DNA of 64,000 nucleotides from Alphaproteobacteria bacterium (GTDB lineage Bacteria > Pseudomonadota > Alphaproteobacteria > Rhodobacterales > Rhodobacteraceae): positions 1 to 64,000 of the forward strand of contig JAUHWT010000011.1 of NCBI GenBank assembly GCA_030427145.1, written 5' to 3'. The notes beneath the pieces were generated by a model, which was given only the letters and a program-made list of their open reading frames with translations, was not told where the DNA came from and searched no databases. A program made the position numbers and the translations under genes. Of the stretch, positions 17,337-26,819 are shown piece after piece (the stretch's first letter is position 1; each line of letters begins with the position of its first letter).

Positions 17337-17610
17337 GCCTGTCTGGCTTTCCCTTTTTCAGTCAGGGCACGTGGCCTGCGGGGCGGTGTGGATTGCCCGT
17401 TCGGACACGGCGGATTGCCCGCAGGACGGCGCGGACGCGGTTGTGTTGAACAGATTTCAGTGGGGGATTAATAAATATTTAATTATGGATACTATTTGTT
17501 AACGTAAGACTTTAGGAACTTGGTCGGGCCCGGTTAAGCCATCAGTAATTCGCCAGGTGCAGTTTGCCCTCGAACATCACCAGGTGGGGTGGTGTTGACT
17601 GGGGGTGTTA
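17337..17610. promoter_or_regulatory. Divergent promoter region between tpsA and protease gene
   Basis: This 274-bp gap holds an AT-rich core at about 17466-17505 (AATAAATATTTAATTATGG), a strong contrast with the GC-rich flanks and a likely site of promoter melting or nucleoid-protein binding. No clear operator is visible. Confidence 0.5.
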
Positions 17611-18369
17611 ATGGGTGTCCTGAGGGGGATGCGCCGTCGGATTGGGGTCCGTCGGAGCTGGGGATTATTTTTTCTGTCTTTTGCGGCTGGTCTGACCTGC
17701 CTTGCGTTTTTGGATTCCAATGCGGATGCCCGTCAGCAGGCAAGTCCGCTGACCCATCATGCAACGGTCATCAACGGCAAACTCATCGGGTCGGCCTTTG
17801 CGCTGGCAGATGGTCTTGCGGTGACCAACGCGCATGTGGTGGACGGGCTTGGTGTGGGCGACAGGGTCCGGCTGGTTGAGTCGTCCAGCGGGGGCAGCGT
17901 GGCGCAGGCCCGGCTTCACGCGATCAGCGGTCGCATGGATCTGGCGGTATTGGCGATTCCGCGTGGGTTTCTGAAGCCTGTTCCCGGGAACGGAACGTCA
18001 GGGCGTCGGGGGACGCCTGTTTTGGCTGCCGGTACGGATGCGGAGAAGGGGCTGTCGCCCGTTTCGCTTCTGGAACTCGACGGTCGTGTGCTGGTGCCGC
18101 GAAAGAACATCGAGACATTCGGCCCCGGGCTCGTTGTGAGCCTGCCTGGCGTTCGCCCGGGATTTTCAGGTGGTCCGCTCCTGGGTCTGGATGGTGGTCT
18201 CGTTGGCATGATTACGGCCATCAGACCGGGAGCAAACCAGAAGTCACGGGTGGTCAGCGTCGCGTCGAAGGCCTCCGGTGAGGTTCATGTTCAGCGGGGC
18301 CGGTCGGATGAGGCCTATGTCCTGCGCGGTCCGGAAATCCGCGCCGAAGTTGAAAGGCTGACCCGGTAG
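17611..18369 (+). CDS. Trypsin-like serine protease, exported
   Basis: This roughly 252-residue protein has a basic N-terminus and one hydrophobic segment (SWGLFFLSFAAGLTCLAFL), a signal peptide or anchor. The chymotrypsin-fold triad is visible: His75 in TNAHVVDG, Asp110 in GRMDLAVL and Ser186 in GVRPGFSGGPLL. No PDZ domain follows, unlike DegP/HtrA. The start is uncertain: ATG 17611 has GGGGG at 17601-17605, while a GTG at 17605 and an ATG at 17629 are alternatives. It is divergent from tpsA; processing of the exoprotein is possible but unproven. Confidence 0.85.
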   Translation: MGVLRGMRRRIGVRRSWGLFFLSFAAGLTCLAFLDSNADARQQASPLTHHATVINGKLIGSAFALADGLAVTNAHVVDGLGVGDRVRLVESSSGGSVAQARLHAISGRMDLAVLAIPRGFLKPVPGNGTSGRRGTPVLAAGTDAEKGLSPVSLLELDGRVLVPRKNIETFGPGLVVSLPGVRPGFSGGPLLGLDGGLVGMITAIRPGANQKSRVVSVASKASGEVHVQRGRSDEAYVLRGPEIRAEVERLTR

Positions 18370-18493
18370 ACCGGGGCACAAACTGACGCTTTTCCCTTTC
18401 CGATCCACGAGGCCGGTGCGATTTTGCGCTGGCCTTTTGCGTCCTTTGTACTACTTCTCAGTGTTGGGAAAGTCGGCCCGGGGGTGACAGGGA

Positions 18494-19699
18494 ATGTATC
18501 TTGGCGGACGTGATGTTGCGGTAATCGGTGCCGGGATCGGTGGCCTTGCCGCCGCGACGGCCATGGCGCAACGTGGTGCGAAGGTTCAGGTTTTTGAGCG
18601 CGCCGAGGCACTGACGGAGGTCGGCGCCGGTATTCAGGTCGCGCCCAACGGTGTGTCGGTTCTCGAGGCGCTGGGCCTGCGTGACCGGGCCGAGAGCGTT
18701 GCCGCTTTCCCGCAGGAGCTTGAGATACGCGAGCATACGCTTGGGCGTCGCATAGCCGGGGCCGCGTTGGGGAATAACGTGGTGACGCGGTATGGACGGC
18801 CCTATTGGCAGTTTCATCGTGCAGATCTGTTGAAAATCCTGCTGGAGGGCGCGCGGGAGGCCGGGGTGACAGTCAACACCGGTCACTGCATGGAGAGTGT
18901 GACCCGGCGCGATGATGGCCACACCATCAGTTTTGCCAACGGAGAGACGGCGGACACGGATATCGTCATTGCAGCGGATGGCGTGCGCTCTTCCATTCGC
19001 AAGACCCATTTTCAGGGCCCTGAACCCCGGTTTACGGGGCATGTGGCCTGGCGCGGTCTGGTTCCGGTCGACCGGTTGCCGGATGGAATATTTCCCAATG
19101 GTCCCTGTATCACCATGGGACCGAAGCGGCATGTGGTGACCTATCCTCTCCGTGGCGGAAGACTGATGAACTTTGTTGCGGTGGAGGAGCGGGAGAACTG
19201 GGTTGAGGAGGGGTGGATGAGCCGCTCCGATCCCGATGAGTTGCGGGCGGCTTTTCCTAACTGGGCGCCATCCATCCGCGCCCTGTTTGCGGCGGTGGAG
19301 GAGACGTTTCTCTGGGGGCTCTTTGATCACAAGCCCCTGCCGCGCTGGGTCAACGGACGTATGGCGCTGCTGGGGGATGCCTGCCATCCGATGTTGCCGT
19401 TTCTGGCGCAGGGCGCGACCATGGCGCTGGAGGACGCCTGGGTGCTGGCTGCGGAACTGGACGTGGCACGGGATCCGGAACGCGGTCTGACGGCCTATGA
19501 GGCCCGACGGGAGCCGCGGGCGGCCAGGGTCCAGCAAGCCGCGGCGCAGAACGGGCGTATTTACCATCTGGGGCCAGGCGTTGGTGCGATTGCGCAGTTC
19601 GGTCTTTCGACAATGTCGCAGATCTCACCGGATTTCCTTCTCAGCCGGTTCGACTGGATCTACAGCGCCGATGTGGTCAGCGCCGAGGCGACGGGTTAG
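18494..19699 (+). CDS. FAD-dependent monooxygenase (salicylate/3-hydroxybenzoate hydroxylase-like)
   Basis: This 401-residue group A flavoprotein monooxygenase has an N-terminal dinucleotide-binding motif GAGIGGLAAATAMAQRG (about residues 12-28). The central DG motif VIAADGVRSSIR binds FAD and NAD(P)H, and the second FAD motif LLGDACHPMLPFLAQGA lies near residue 295. This layout is that of aromatic-ring hydroxylases acting on salicylate or 3-hydroxybenzoate. No other aromatic catabolism gene is adjacent, so the substrate is unknown. It starts 124 bp after the protease gene, with GGGGGTGACAGGGA before the ATG. Confidence 0.87.
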   Translation: MYLGGRDVAVIGAGIGGLAAATAMAQRGAKVQVFERAEALTEVGAGIQVAPNGVSVLEALGLRDRAESVAAFPQELEIREHTLGRRIAGAALGNNVVTRYGRPYWQFHRADLLKILLEGAREAGVTVNTGHCMESVTRRDDGHTISFANGETADTDIVIAADGVRSSIRKTHFQGPEPRFTGHVAWRGLVPVDRLPDGIFPNGPCITMGPKRHVVTYPLRGGRLMNFVAVEERENWVEEGWMSRSDPDELRAAFPNWAPSIRALFAAVEETFLWGLFDHKPLPRWVNGRMALLGDACHPMLPFLAQGATMALEDAWVLAAELDVARDPERGLTAYEARREPRAARVQQAAAQNGRIYHLGPGVGAIAQFGLSTMSQISPDFLLSRFDWIYSADVVSAEATG

Positions 19700-19925
19700 G
19701 TTAATCATGATTGGGAGCAATGTGCCGCCCGGGTGTCCTGGGCAGCCATTTAATCGGTTCATTTCCCAAATGAGCCCCGGTTTGAACCCCAAACCTGGTT
19801 AATCGTAACCGGCTATTAAGCCTGTGGGGATAGCGCTGAACCACATTTCCGCGGTCCTGATGCACGTTGCATCGACGGAAGCGGGCATGGGTATGTCGAT
19901 CGCAGTCAACGTTAAGGCCCCGTTT

Positions 19926-22178
19926 ATGATTTCCTCAGTACGCACGCTTGCCGGCAGTATCGTTGCAAAGATTGCCGCGATGCTCCTCATCGTCGGTTGT
20001 ATTACCGGCACCGCCATCTGGATGAGCCACTCGATATTCGGTGAGTTCTCCGGGTCTCTCGGCCGCTTTCAGGAGGAGGTCGTCCCAAGCCTCAAGGAAA
20101 GCAGCGCGATTATCGAGAGTGCGGGCGATCTGGGTGAGGGGCTCTCATCCATTCTGATCGCGGGCAGTACCGAGGAAATGAATGAAAGCGTGGCGTCGGC
20201 ACGGGACGGCCTCGATCGCCTGCTTGCGTCGGCCGAGGGGCTTGAGGGTCCGGATGCCGCGACACTGCTGGGCGATATTGCCGAAGTCAGAACGGGTCTT
20301 GAGGAAATTGCTGCGGCGCGGACGGATGACCTGTCCTATGACGAGGCTACGCTGGACGGGTCGGACGCGCTCAGTGCTGCCGTGTCCTCCGCAAGCGCGC
20401 GGCTGATTTCGATTGCGAACGGGGCCTACAGCAAGGCCATTGGTGGCGATCCGGAAACTCCGATTGCGGACAGAATGTCGGATCTGGAAAACATGGCATT
20501 GGCCGCACGCCTGGAGCGGATGCTGGGTGCGGTTCAGTCGGTGGTATTGACGGGTGCGTCCGCCGATGATGCCGAAGGGGCCGCGGCCGCTCAGGCGAGG
20601 GCCGATGAGCTGATTGGTGATATTGAGGCGCTGTCGATGGTGTTCATCGACAGTCCGGAGACCATGGCGGCGATTGCCGAGATCTCCGCTCATGTTGACC
20701 CGGCAGACGGTATTCTGGCCGCCCGCAAAACGGTGATTGAGGCGCGGGGCCGTGCGGATGTCGCCGCGCGGGTTGCCGCAGACAAGGTCCGGTCGATCAC
20801 CACGATTGCGCGCAGTATCAGCCGTCGCTCCATGGGCGAGATCGAGACGGCAAGTGGTCGGCTTGAGGCTGCGGCCAATGGCGGTCAGGCGTCGATGACG
20901 ACGATCGCGGTTATCAGCCCGATTGTTCTGATCCTTGCAACGTTCGGGGCCGTGCTGCTGATCGGGCGTCCGCTGATCGCGTTGACGAAGGTGACCGAGC
21001 GTCTGGCCAGGGGCAATCTGGCGCCGGTGGAGGGCTTCTCTCGGCAGGGTGGTGAGATTGGGCGGATGGCCTCCGCACTTACCGTTTTCCGGGACGGTAT
21101 GATTGACCAGAAACGGATGCAGGAAGAGGAACGCAATCGCGAGGAGACCGAGCGTCTGCGCGAAGAGCGTGAACTGCAGGAGCGTGAAGCCACCCGCGCC
21201 GCGGCCGAGGCCGAACGCCAGGCCCGGGCGCTGGAACAGGAGCGCGTCGTTTCGTCCCTGGCGGAAGGCATGCGCCGGCTTGCCGAGGGTGACCTCAAGG
21301 TCCGCATTCTGGAAGCGTTCCCGGATGCTTACGAGGAACTGCGTCGCGACTTCAACGAGGCCGTCTCTACGCTGTCGCGGCTGATTGGACAGATTGTCGA
21401 CAGCGTGACCATCATTGACCGCAGTTCGACCGAGATTTCCGCGGCGACCAATGAGCTGTCGCGCCGCACGGAATCTTCGGCTGCGACCCTTGAGGAAACC
21501 GCAGCCGCGCTCAACGAACTGACGGTGTCAGTGGCGTCCGCAGCCGAAGGCGCCGGCCAGGCCAATGACATTGCCGGCTCGACGAATGGCAAGGCAGAAA
21601 CCAGCCGCAAGGTAGTGGACGAGGCGGTTTCGGCCATGACCGAGATTGAGGAATCCTCGAAACGGATTGGCCGGATCATCGACGTTATCGACGACATCGC
21701 CTTCCAGACCAACCTGCTGGCGCTCAATGCGGGCGTTGAGGCGGCACGCGCCGGAGATGCGGGCAAGGGCTTTGCGGTTGTGGCATCGGAAGTTCGGGCT
21801 CTGGCGCAGCGGTCTTCCGAGGCGGCGCGGGAAATCAACGGCCTGATCTCGACCTCCAACGGTCAGGTTGAGCGTGGTGCCAAACTGGTCGGTGATGCGG
21901 GTGCCGCACTTCAGGACATTATTGAGAGTGTAGCCGAGATCGCCAAAAACGTGGGCGAAATTTCAACCTCGGCCCGCGAGCAGGCCACCGGTATCAACGA
22001 GATCAACGCCGCTACCGGCCAACTCGACAGCACAATGCAGAAGAACGCGGCCATGACCGAGGAAACCACAGGTGCCACACAGGTCCTGATGGACGAGTCC
22101 CGCAAGCTGCGAGACCGGGTTCAGCGGTTCCAGGTGGACAGGGGCGTGGACGGATACGCCGATCAGCGGGTCGCCTGA
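19926..22178 (+). CDS. Methyl-accepting chemotaxis protein
   Basis: This roughly 750-residue chemoreceptor has an N-terminal membrane helix (about residues 10-35), a helical periplasmic sensor of about 290 residues, and a second membrane helix (about 323-348). A HAMP domain, a highly charged coiled coil rich in Glu and Arg, a second HAMP-like segment and an MCP signalling domain follow; the hairpin tip reads [22 protein letters not shown] start at the ATG at 19926 (AAGG eight bases before, membrane helix close to the N-terminus). The frame is open to a GTG at 19824, so up to 34 more residues are possible. The ligand is unknown. Confidence 0.93.
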   Translation: MISSVRTLAGSIVAKIAAMLLIVGCITGTAIWMSHSIFGEFSGSLGRFQEEVVPSLKESSAIIESAGDLGEGLSSILIAGSTEEMNESVASARDGLDRLLASAEGLEGPDAATLLGDIAEVRTGLEEIAAARTDDLSYDEATLDGSDALSAAVSSASARLISIANGAYSKAIGGDPETPIADRMSDLENMALAARLERMLGAVQSVVLTGASADDAEGAAAAQARADELIGDIEALSMVFIDSPETMAAIAEISAHVDPADGILAARKTVIEARGRADVAARVAADKVRSITTIARSISRRSMGEIETASGRLEAAANGGQASMTTIAVISPIVLILATFGAVLLIGRPLIALTKVTERLARGNLAPVEGFSRQGGEIGRMASALTVFRDGMIDQKRMQEEERNREETERLREERELQEREATRAAAEAERQARALEQERVVSSLAEGMRRLAEGDLKVRILEAFPDAYEELRRDFNEAVSTLSRLIGQIVDSVTIIDRSSTEISAATNELSRRTESSAATLEETAAALNELTVSVASAAEGAGQANDIAGSTNGKAETSRKVVDEAVSAMTEIEESSKRIGRIIDVIDDIAFQTNLLALNAGVEAARAGDAGKGFAVVASEVRALAQRSSEAAREINGLISTSNGQVERGAKLVGDAGAALQDIIESVAEIAKNVGEISTSAREQATGINEINAATGQLDSTMQKNAAMTEETTGATQVLMDESRKLRDRVQRFQVDRGVDGYADQRVA

Positions 22179-22204
22179 CACCTACGCAGATCCTGTTGAT
22201 TGAG

Positions 22205-22234
22205 ACGCCGGTCTGGGGAAACCCTGACCGGCGT
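22205..22234. terminator. Stem-loop after chemoreceptor gene
   Basis: Arms ACGCCGGTC (22205-22213) and GACCGGCGT (22226-22234) pair perfectly, with an inner GGG/CCC extension. There is no T-run, so this is a probable transcription-end hairpin rather than a textbook intrinsic terminator. Confidence 0.5.
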
Positions 22235-22277
22235 TCGCCGTTGCCGCAGAGCGCAGCCCTTGCGGGGCGTTAAGCAG

Positions 22278-22306
22278 ATGTAAACATAACGTCGCGATTA
22301 CGTCAC
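22278..22306 (+). promoter_or_regulatory. PHO-box-like direct repeats upstream of phoD
   Basis: Three 7-bp units lie on an exact 11-bp period: ATGTAAA (22278), ACGTCGC (22289) and ACGTCAC (22300), the first two joined by CATA and the next by GATT. PhoB sites are 7-bp repeats spaced by 4 bp with a core like TGTCAT/TGTCAC. The array ends 53 bp before the phoD ATG. A closely similar array precedes the phosphodiesterase gene at 63148. Confidence 0.6.
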
Positions 22307-22359
22307 GAGCCCATGCGACCTCCTTCCGGCGGATTTGCCAGACATGTCAGGAGGGTTAC

Positions 22360-23898
22360 ATGACAATCAAGCTTTCACGCCGTTCCGTACTGGGAACAGG
22401 GATCGCCTCTACAGCTCTGTTTTTGCCAGGATTCTCGCGGGCACAGAGCCGACCCGTGGTTTCACATGGCCTGCAGTCGGGCGACGTGAGCCATGACGGT
22501 GCGGTGATCTGGGCACGTGCCGACCGGCCTTCCCGCATGCAGGTTGAGGTGTCCACGGTTGAAAGCTTCGCCAATTCGCGGATGCTGCCCGACCTTGCCG
22601 TTGCCGAAGGGAGGGACAACATGGGCAAGATGCTCCTGACCGGTCTGCCGTCGGACCAGGAGGTGTTTTACCGCGTGAGCATGGTCGACCTGACGGACCT
22701 GAATGCGGTTTCCGAGCCTGTCGTTGGCCGTTTCCGTACCGCTCCGACGGCGCGCCGCGACGTGCGTTTCGTCTGGTCCGGTGATACCGCCGGGCAGGGA
22801 TGGGGCATTGATGAGAGCCGCGGCGGCATGGGCACCTACCGGACCATGCTCAACCGCAGTCCGGATTTCTTCATCCACAGCGGCGACACGATCTATGCTG
22901 ACGGCCCGCTCTCCGAGACGGCTGAAATGCCGGACGGTGGCACCTGGACCAACGTGATGACCGAGGAGAAATCCAAGGTTGCCGAGACGCTGCATGAGTA
23001 CCGTCACAACTGGCTCTACAACATGCGCGACACCAATGTCCGCGACTTCAACGCCCAGGTGCCGATGTTCAGCCAGTGGGACGACCACGAGACGGTCAAC
23101 AACTGGTACCCGAACGAGATTCTGGAAGATGACCGCTACACCGAGAAGAATGTGGCGCTTCTGTCGGCCCGTTCGATCCGCGCCTTTATGGAGACAAACC
23201 CGATCCGCCAGTCTCCCGAGGAGCCTGGCCGGGTATACCGGAAGATTTCCTACGGTCCGCATCTCGACGTGTTCTTCATCGACATGCGCACCTATCGCGG
23301 CGACAACTCGACCAACGACCAGACCGAGCGCGGCGATGCGACGACGTTCCTCGGCCGCGAACAGATCGACTGGTTGAAAGCCGGTCTTGCCTCCAGCCGC
23401 GCGACCTGGAAAATCATCGCGTCCGACATGCCCATTGGTCTGCTGGTGCGCGATGGGGCGGAGCATTTTGAAAATCTGGCCAACGGCGATGGTCCGGTGC
23501 GTGGACGCGAGTTTGACATTGCCGAGATCCTGAGCGGGATCAAACACCTTGGCGTGAAGAATGTGGTCTGGCTGACCGCTGACGTGCACTACACCGCTGC
23601 GCATCACTACTCGCCCGACCGGGCGCAGTTCCAGGATTTCGATCCGTTCTGGGAATTTGTTTCCGGGCCGCTGCATGCCGGCACGTTTGGGCCAAATGAA
23701 CTCGACAACACTTTCGGGCCGAAAGTGGAGTTCGTGAAAGCACCTGAGGATGGTCAGGCCAACCTGCCGCCATCCGCTGGGCTTCAGTTCTTCGGTCAGG
23801 TGGACATCGAAGGGGAAACCGGTGTGATGACGGTCTCCCTCGTCGACCGGGCCGATACCGTGCTGTGGTCCAAGGAACTGGAGCCGGAGGCGGTTTAA
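22360..23898 (+). CDS. phoD: Alkaline phosphatase D family protein, Tat-exported
   Basis: This 512-residue periplasmic phosphodiesterase or phosphomonoesterase probably releases phosphate from organic esters. The N-terminus has a twin-arginine signal (SRRSVLG, then a hydrophobic run ending FSRAQS at about residue 29). Metal-binding motifs of the PhoD family are visible: SGDTIYADGP, WDDHETVNNW and TADVHYTAAHHY. A fibronectin-like N-domain (about 35-130) precedes the catalytic domain. PHO-box-like repeats lie 53 bp upstream and TatABC is encoded in the same window. The stop overlaps that of the convergent outer-membrane protein gene by a few bases. Confidence 0.93.
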   Translation: MTIKLSRRSVLGTGIASTALFLPGFSRAQSRPVVSHGLQSGDVSHDGAVIWARADRPSRMQVEVSTVESFANSRMLPDLAVAEGRDNMGKMLLTGLPSDQEVFYRVSMVDLTDLNAVSEPVVGRFRTAPTARRDVRFVWSGDTAGQGWGIDESRGGMGTYRTMLNRSPDFFIHSGDTIYADGPLSETAEMPDGGTWTNVMTEEKSKVAETLHEYRHNWLYNMRDTNVRDFNAQVPMFSQWDDHETVNNWYPNEILEDDRYTEKNVALLSARSIRAFMETNPIRQSPEEPGRVYRKISYGPHLDVFFIDMRTYRGDNSTNDQTERGDATTFLGREQIDWLKAGLASSRATWKIIASDMPIGLLVRDGAEHFENLANGDGPVRGREFDIAEILSGIKHLGVKNVVWLTADVHYTAAHHYSPDRAQFQDFDPFWEFVSGPLHAGTFGPNELDNTFGPKVEFVKAPEDGQANLPPSAGLQFFGQVDIEGETGVMTVSLVDRADTVLWSKELEPEAV

Positions 23899-24590
23899 AA
23901 CCGGAACCAGAGCCCCAGTTTGACACCAAGCGTGTCATCGCCCTTCACGCCTGCGGTTGCGCCCAACTGCAGGCTGGTGCGTTCGCTGATTTCGCGCACC
24001 ACTGAAGGGGCGAGTTTAACAATGGTTCCCGCATCCTCCCGCGACGACTGTACCTGGAAGATTGCCATCCAGCGGTCGCGAGGGCGGATCCCGGCGGTAA
24101 AATCGGCCTTTATGACGTCGGTGTTGGAAGGAATGCGCCGCTCATAGCTGGCATCCACCCCAAGCCAACCGCCGCCCCAGCGGCTTTCAAAACCGTAGCC
24201 CCAGGCGAGTCCGGGACGGAAGCGCCACTGGGTCGGGAAATCCGTTTCCTCGCGGAGGCCGACGCCGAAGCCCGCCGCAAAGCGATGGCCGCTTTCGCTG
24301 GTCCAGATCGGATAGCGGGCGAATACGAGACCAACGGCGCCTTCCTCCGAGTCTCCGCTGCCCTTGCTTGCCTCGGCTCCGACCGTCAGTTTTGGGGTGA
24401 GGCCGTATTCAGCGTAGAGCGATGTGACGTTGCGCAGATCCACAAGCATTCCGTCGAGGGACCGTGCGGCTGTGCTGAAGTTTGTGCTGAGGGAGACAAA
24501 AGCCGACCGGTGCTCGCGCGGCCACGCGCCAGCCGTCGCCATCGCGGGCAGGGACAGCATCAGGAGCAAGAGGGCGAAGACGATGCGCAA
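23895..24590 (-). CDS. Putative outer-membrane beta-barrel protein
   Basis: This 231-residue protein has a Sec signal peptide (LRIVFALLLLMLSLPAMATA). The rest is alternating beta-strand sequence with aromatic and glycine residues (VSLYAEYGLTPKLTVGAEA, RPGLAWGYGF) and ends LGLWFRF with a terminal phenylalanine, typical of BAM substrates. I start at a TTG at 24590 because GGGAG lies six bases upstream and the signal peptide begins there; the frame stays open 20 codons upstream. It is convergent with phoD. The function is unrecognised; a small 8- to 10-stranded barrel is likely. Confidence 0.7.
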   Translation of the reverse strand: MRIVFALLLLMLSLPAMATAGAWPREHRSAFVSLSTNFSTAARSLDGMLVDLRNVTSLYAEYGLTPKLTVGAEASKGSGDSEEGAVGLVFARYPIWTSESGHRFAAGFGVGLREETDFPTQWRFRPGLAWGYGFESRWGGGWLGVDASYERRIPSNTDVIKADFTAGIRPRDRWMAIFQVQSSREDAGTIVKLAPSVVREISERTSLQLGATAGVKGDDTLGVKLGLWFRF

Positions 24591-24758
24591 GGGATTCTCC
24601 CAGGGACCGGTGAAAATGGGTGCCCGGGAAAAGGGGGCAGGCGTGGGCACCCGCGATCAAGCACGGGTGGAGTTAACATTCCCTTTTCGAAGCGGCGCCC
24701 GCGTGCTGTACTGGAGATATTCTTTCACCCAATGGCCGGAGAGCCTTCAGGAGAGGAG

Positions 24759-25085
24759 ATGCCCATGCCCACGATTTCCCATAACAGCGATCTGCAAACG
24801 GTGATTACCACCTTTGAGATGACGCCTGGCACTTGTCAGGATCTGATGGATGCCCTGAACGATGCCTATGAAAACTTCATCTCGCACCAGCCGGGATTTA
24901 TCGGGGCGGGCCTGCACGTTAACGATGCCCAGACCCGGATCGCCAATTATTCGCAGTGGCGGCGGCGGGAGGATTTCCTGGCTATGCTGCGCTCGGATGA
25001 AATGCGGGAGCGGAACCGCAAGCTGAACAGCCTGTGCCGCAGTTTCGAGCCGGTCATGTACGACGTGGCGCACACTTTCGGTTAG
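24759..25085 (+). CDS. ABM-superfamily small monooxygenase-like protein (108 aa)
   Basis: This protein looks like a dimeric alpha/beta-barrel (antibiotic biosynthesis monooxygenase superfamily). It has a beta strand TVITTFEMTPGTCQDLMDALNDA, then GFIGAGLHVN and the conserved YSQWRRREDFLAML. Heme-degrading and quinol monooxygenases share this fold, but so do many proteins of unknown role. Two ATGs (24759 and 24765) each have an AGGAG at suitable distance, so the start is uncertain by two residues. A terminator follows. Confidence 0.78.
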   Translation: MPMPTISHNSDLQTVITTFEMTPGTCQDLMDALNDAYENFISHQPGFIGAGLHVNDAQTRIANYSQWRRREDFLAMLRSDEMRERNRKLNSLCRSFEPVMYDVAHTFG

Positions 25086-25106
25086 CCCCAGCCGGCCCGT
25101 GACAGT

Positions 25107-25130
25107 CCGTTCAGCCTGAACGGCTGTTTT
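25107..25130 (+). terminator. Rho-independent terminator after ABM gene
   Basis: CCGTTCA (25107-25113) and TGAACGG (25117-25123) pair around a GCC loop, with ACAG/CTGT extending the stem across a bulge, followed by TTTT. Confidence 0.65.
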
Positions 25131-25191
25131 GTGCTATACTGGCCCAGCATTGACTTCAGTCCGTCCCGGCAACAGCAGGAGGTCCGGTAAC

Positions 25192-25488
25192 ATGATCATG
25201 CGCATTTTTCAGGTAGTGACGCGGCCAGGGAAAGAGGAGGAGTTCGCGGACTTCTTCCACAACACCGCAATCCCGCTCATGAAAGGCACTGACGGGATCG
25301 TTCAGGTTCTGCCCGGAGCAGCCCGGGCGGAGAGCCCAAGGGAGTTCAGTTTCGTGATGGTCTGGCGCGATATCGACGCGTTGAAGGCGTTCGTCGGCGA
25401 GGACTATGACAGTCCGCATATTGATCCGTCTGAGGCGGAACTCGTGGAATCCCGTACCATCCGGCACTACGACCTGGTTTGTGACTGA
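25192..25488 (+). CDS. ABM-domain protein (98 aa)
   Basis: This is a second small ferredoxin-like protein of the antibiotic biosynthesis monooxygenase superfamily. It begins IMRIFQVVTRPGKEEEFADFF, a typical first strand and helix, and contains SFVMVWRDIDALKAFVGED. AGGAGG lies nine bases before the ATG at 25192; an in-frame ATG follows two codons later. It is separated from the preceding paralogue-like gene by a terminator, so it probably has its own promoter. The biochemical role is unknown. Confidence 0.78.
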   Translation: MIMRIFQVVTRPGKEEEFADFFHNTAIPLMKGTDGIVQVLPGAARAESPREFSFVMVWRDIDALKAFVGEDYDSPHIDPSEAELVESRTIRHYDLVCD

Positions 25489-25494
25489 ACGGGG

Positions 25495-25845
25495 TCAGAT
25501 CAGCGCCATGCGTTCCGAGCGTTCGGGGTCGGGGAAGGGGCGGTAGAGCGCGATATCCGACTCTCCGATCATTTTGTGAACGGTCATGTGCAGCCGCTCG
25601 ACCTGCTCGTCACCCGATCCGGTGAAGCGGAAGGCGCTGTCGAGCTGGGTAAGATCCTCGACCTCAATTTCAAGCAGGAAATCACGGGCACGCGGTGCGC
25701 CAAATCCCAGTTTTCTGCGGCACAGGCGCCAGGAGTTGATGACACCGTTGGACTCCAGATGGTTCATCCACGCCTCAACGGCCACGGCAAAAGCCATGGC
25801 TTTTTCGTTGTTCTGAAGATCAATCGAGCAGTGGTAAAGGTTCAT
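25495..25845 (-). CDS. Small protein, probably DUF6614 family
   Basis: This 116-residue protein begins MNLYHCSIDLQNNEKAMAFAVAVEAWMNHLES and ends with YRPFPDPERSERMALI. From memory this matches the DUF6614 family of alphaproteobacteria, a small alpha/beta protein of unknown function; I am not certain of the number. The start at 25845 has AGGGG upstream, whereas the longer frame adds 19 untypical residues. It is convergent with the ABM gene at only 6 bp and may share its ferredoxin-like fold. Confidence 0.72.
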   Translation of the reverse strand: MNLYHCSIDLQNNEKAMAFAVAVEAWMNHLESNGVINSWRLCRRKLGFGAPRARDFLLEIEVEDLTQLDSAFRFTGSGDEQVERLHMTVHKMIGESDIALYRPFPDPERSERMALI

Positions 25846-25949
25846 GGAAGACCCCTGACAAAATGGCAGGAGCAGTTTTGCAGTCGAACCCTGGCAAAAC
25901 ATTAAAACAGGGTCGTGCTAATCATAATAGTGGTCAAAACCTGTGCGGA

Positions 25950-26732
25950 TCAGAGATCCAGTTCCACCCAGATTGGCACGTGATCGGAGGGTTTTTCACG
26001 GTCGCGCACATGCTTGTCGATGTTGCAGGCCACCAGATGGTCGGCCGCCTGCGGCGTCAGGAGGAAGTGGTCGATGCGGATACCGTTGTTTTTGGGCCAC
26101 GCGCCGGCCTGGTAGTCCCAGAAGGTGTAGGTTTCCGGCTGCTGGTTCACGGTCCGCAGGGCCTCGGTGAACCCGAGATTTACGATGGACTGCCAGGCCT
26201 TGCGGGTCTGGGGCAGGAACAGCGCGTCGTCGGCCCAGACGGCCGGATCGTGGCAGTCCTCGGGCTGTGGAATGACGTTGTAGTCTCCCGCCATCAGGGC
26301 GCATTCCTCTGATGCGATCAGGTCAGCCGCGCGGGCCTTCAACCGCTCCATCCAGGCAAGTTTATAGTCGTATTTCGGCCCCGGCGCCGGATTGCCATTG
26401 GGCAGGTAGAGACCGCAGAGGCGAATGGCGCCCGTGTCTCCCGCCACCGTCGCCTCGATCCAGCGGGCCTGTTCGTCCTCATCGTCACCGGGTAGACCGC
26501 GCGTCACGTCCTCCAGCGGCAGTTTCGACAGGATCGCGACGCCGTTGAAACTCTTCTGTCCGTGGGTTTCCACGGAATAGCCCGCGTCCTCGATGGCCTC
26601 GCGGGGGAAAGTGTGGTCGACTGATTTGATTTCCTGAACCAGCACCACATCCGGCTCCGCCTCCTTCAGCCAGTCGAGCAGGGCCGGAAGCCGCGCCTTG
26701 ATGCCATTGATGTTGAAGGATGCGATTTTCAT
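25950..26732 (-). CDS. xth: Exodeoxyribonuclease III
   Basis: This 260-residue Mg-dependent AP endonuclease and 3'-5' exonuclease of base-excision repair carries the conserved blocks of the family: ASFNINGIKARLPALLDWL, VVLVQEIKS (the metal-binding Glu), LCGLYLPNGN, ALMAGDYNVIP and, at the end, RIDHFLLT and KPSDHVPIW (catalytic Asp-His). The length is normal. It lies 87 bp downstream of erpA on the same strand. Confidence 0.95.
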   Translation of the reverse strand: MKIASFNINGIKARLPALLDWLKEAEPDVVLVQEIKSVDHTFPREAIEDAGYSVETHGQKSFNGVAILSKLPLEDVTRGLPGDDEDEQARWIEATVAGDTGAIRLCGLYLPNGNPAPGPKYDYKLAWMERLKARAADLIASEECALMAGDYNVIPQPEDCHDPAVWADDALFLPQTRKAWQSIVNLGFTEALRTVNQQPETYTFWDYQAGAWPKNNGIRIDHFLLTPQAADHLVACNIDKHVRDREKPSDHVPIWVELDL

Positions 26733-26819
26733 GGAGTTGCCCGTGTCTGTTTGCGCGCAGATTACGGGTGGCGCACTGGGATCACAAGTAGCCGCAGTCG
26801 CGACGGGGCGACGATTTCA

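Noticed and set aside
18458-19567. 369-codon minus-strand frame
   Set aside because: It is antisense to the FAD monooxygenase with its visible FAD motifs.
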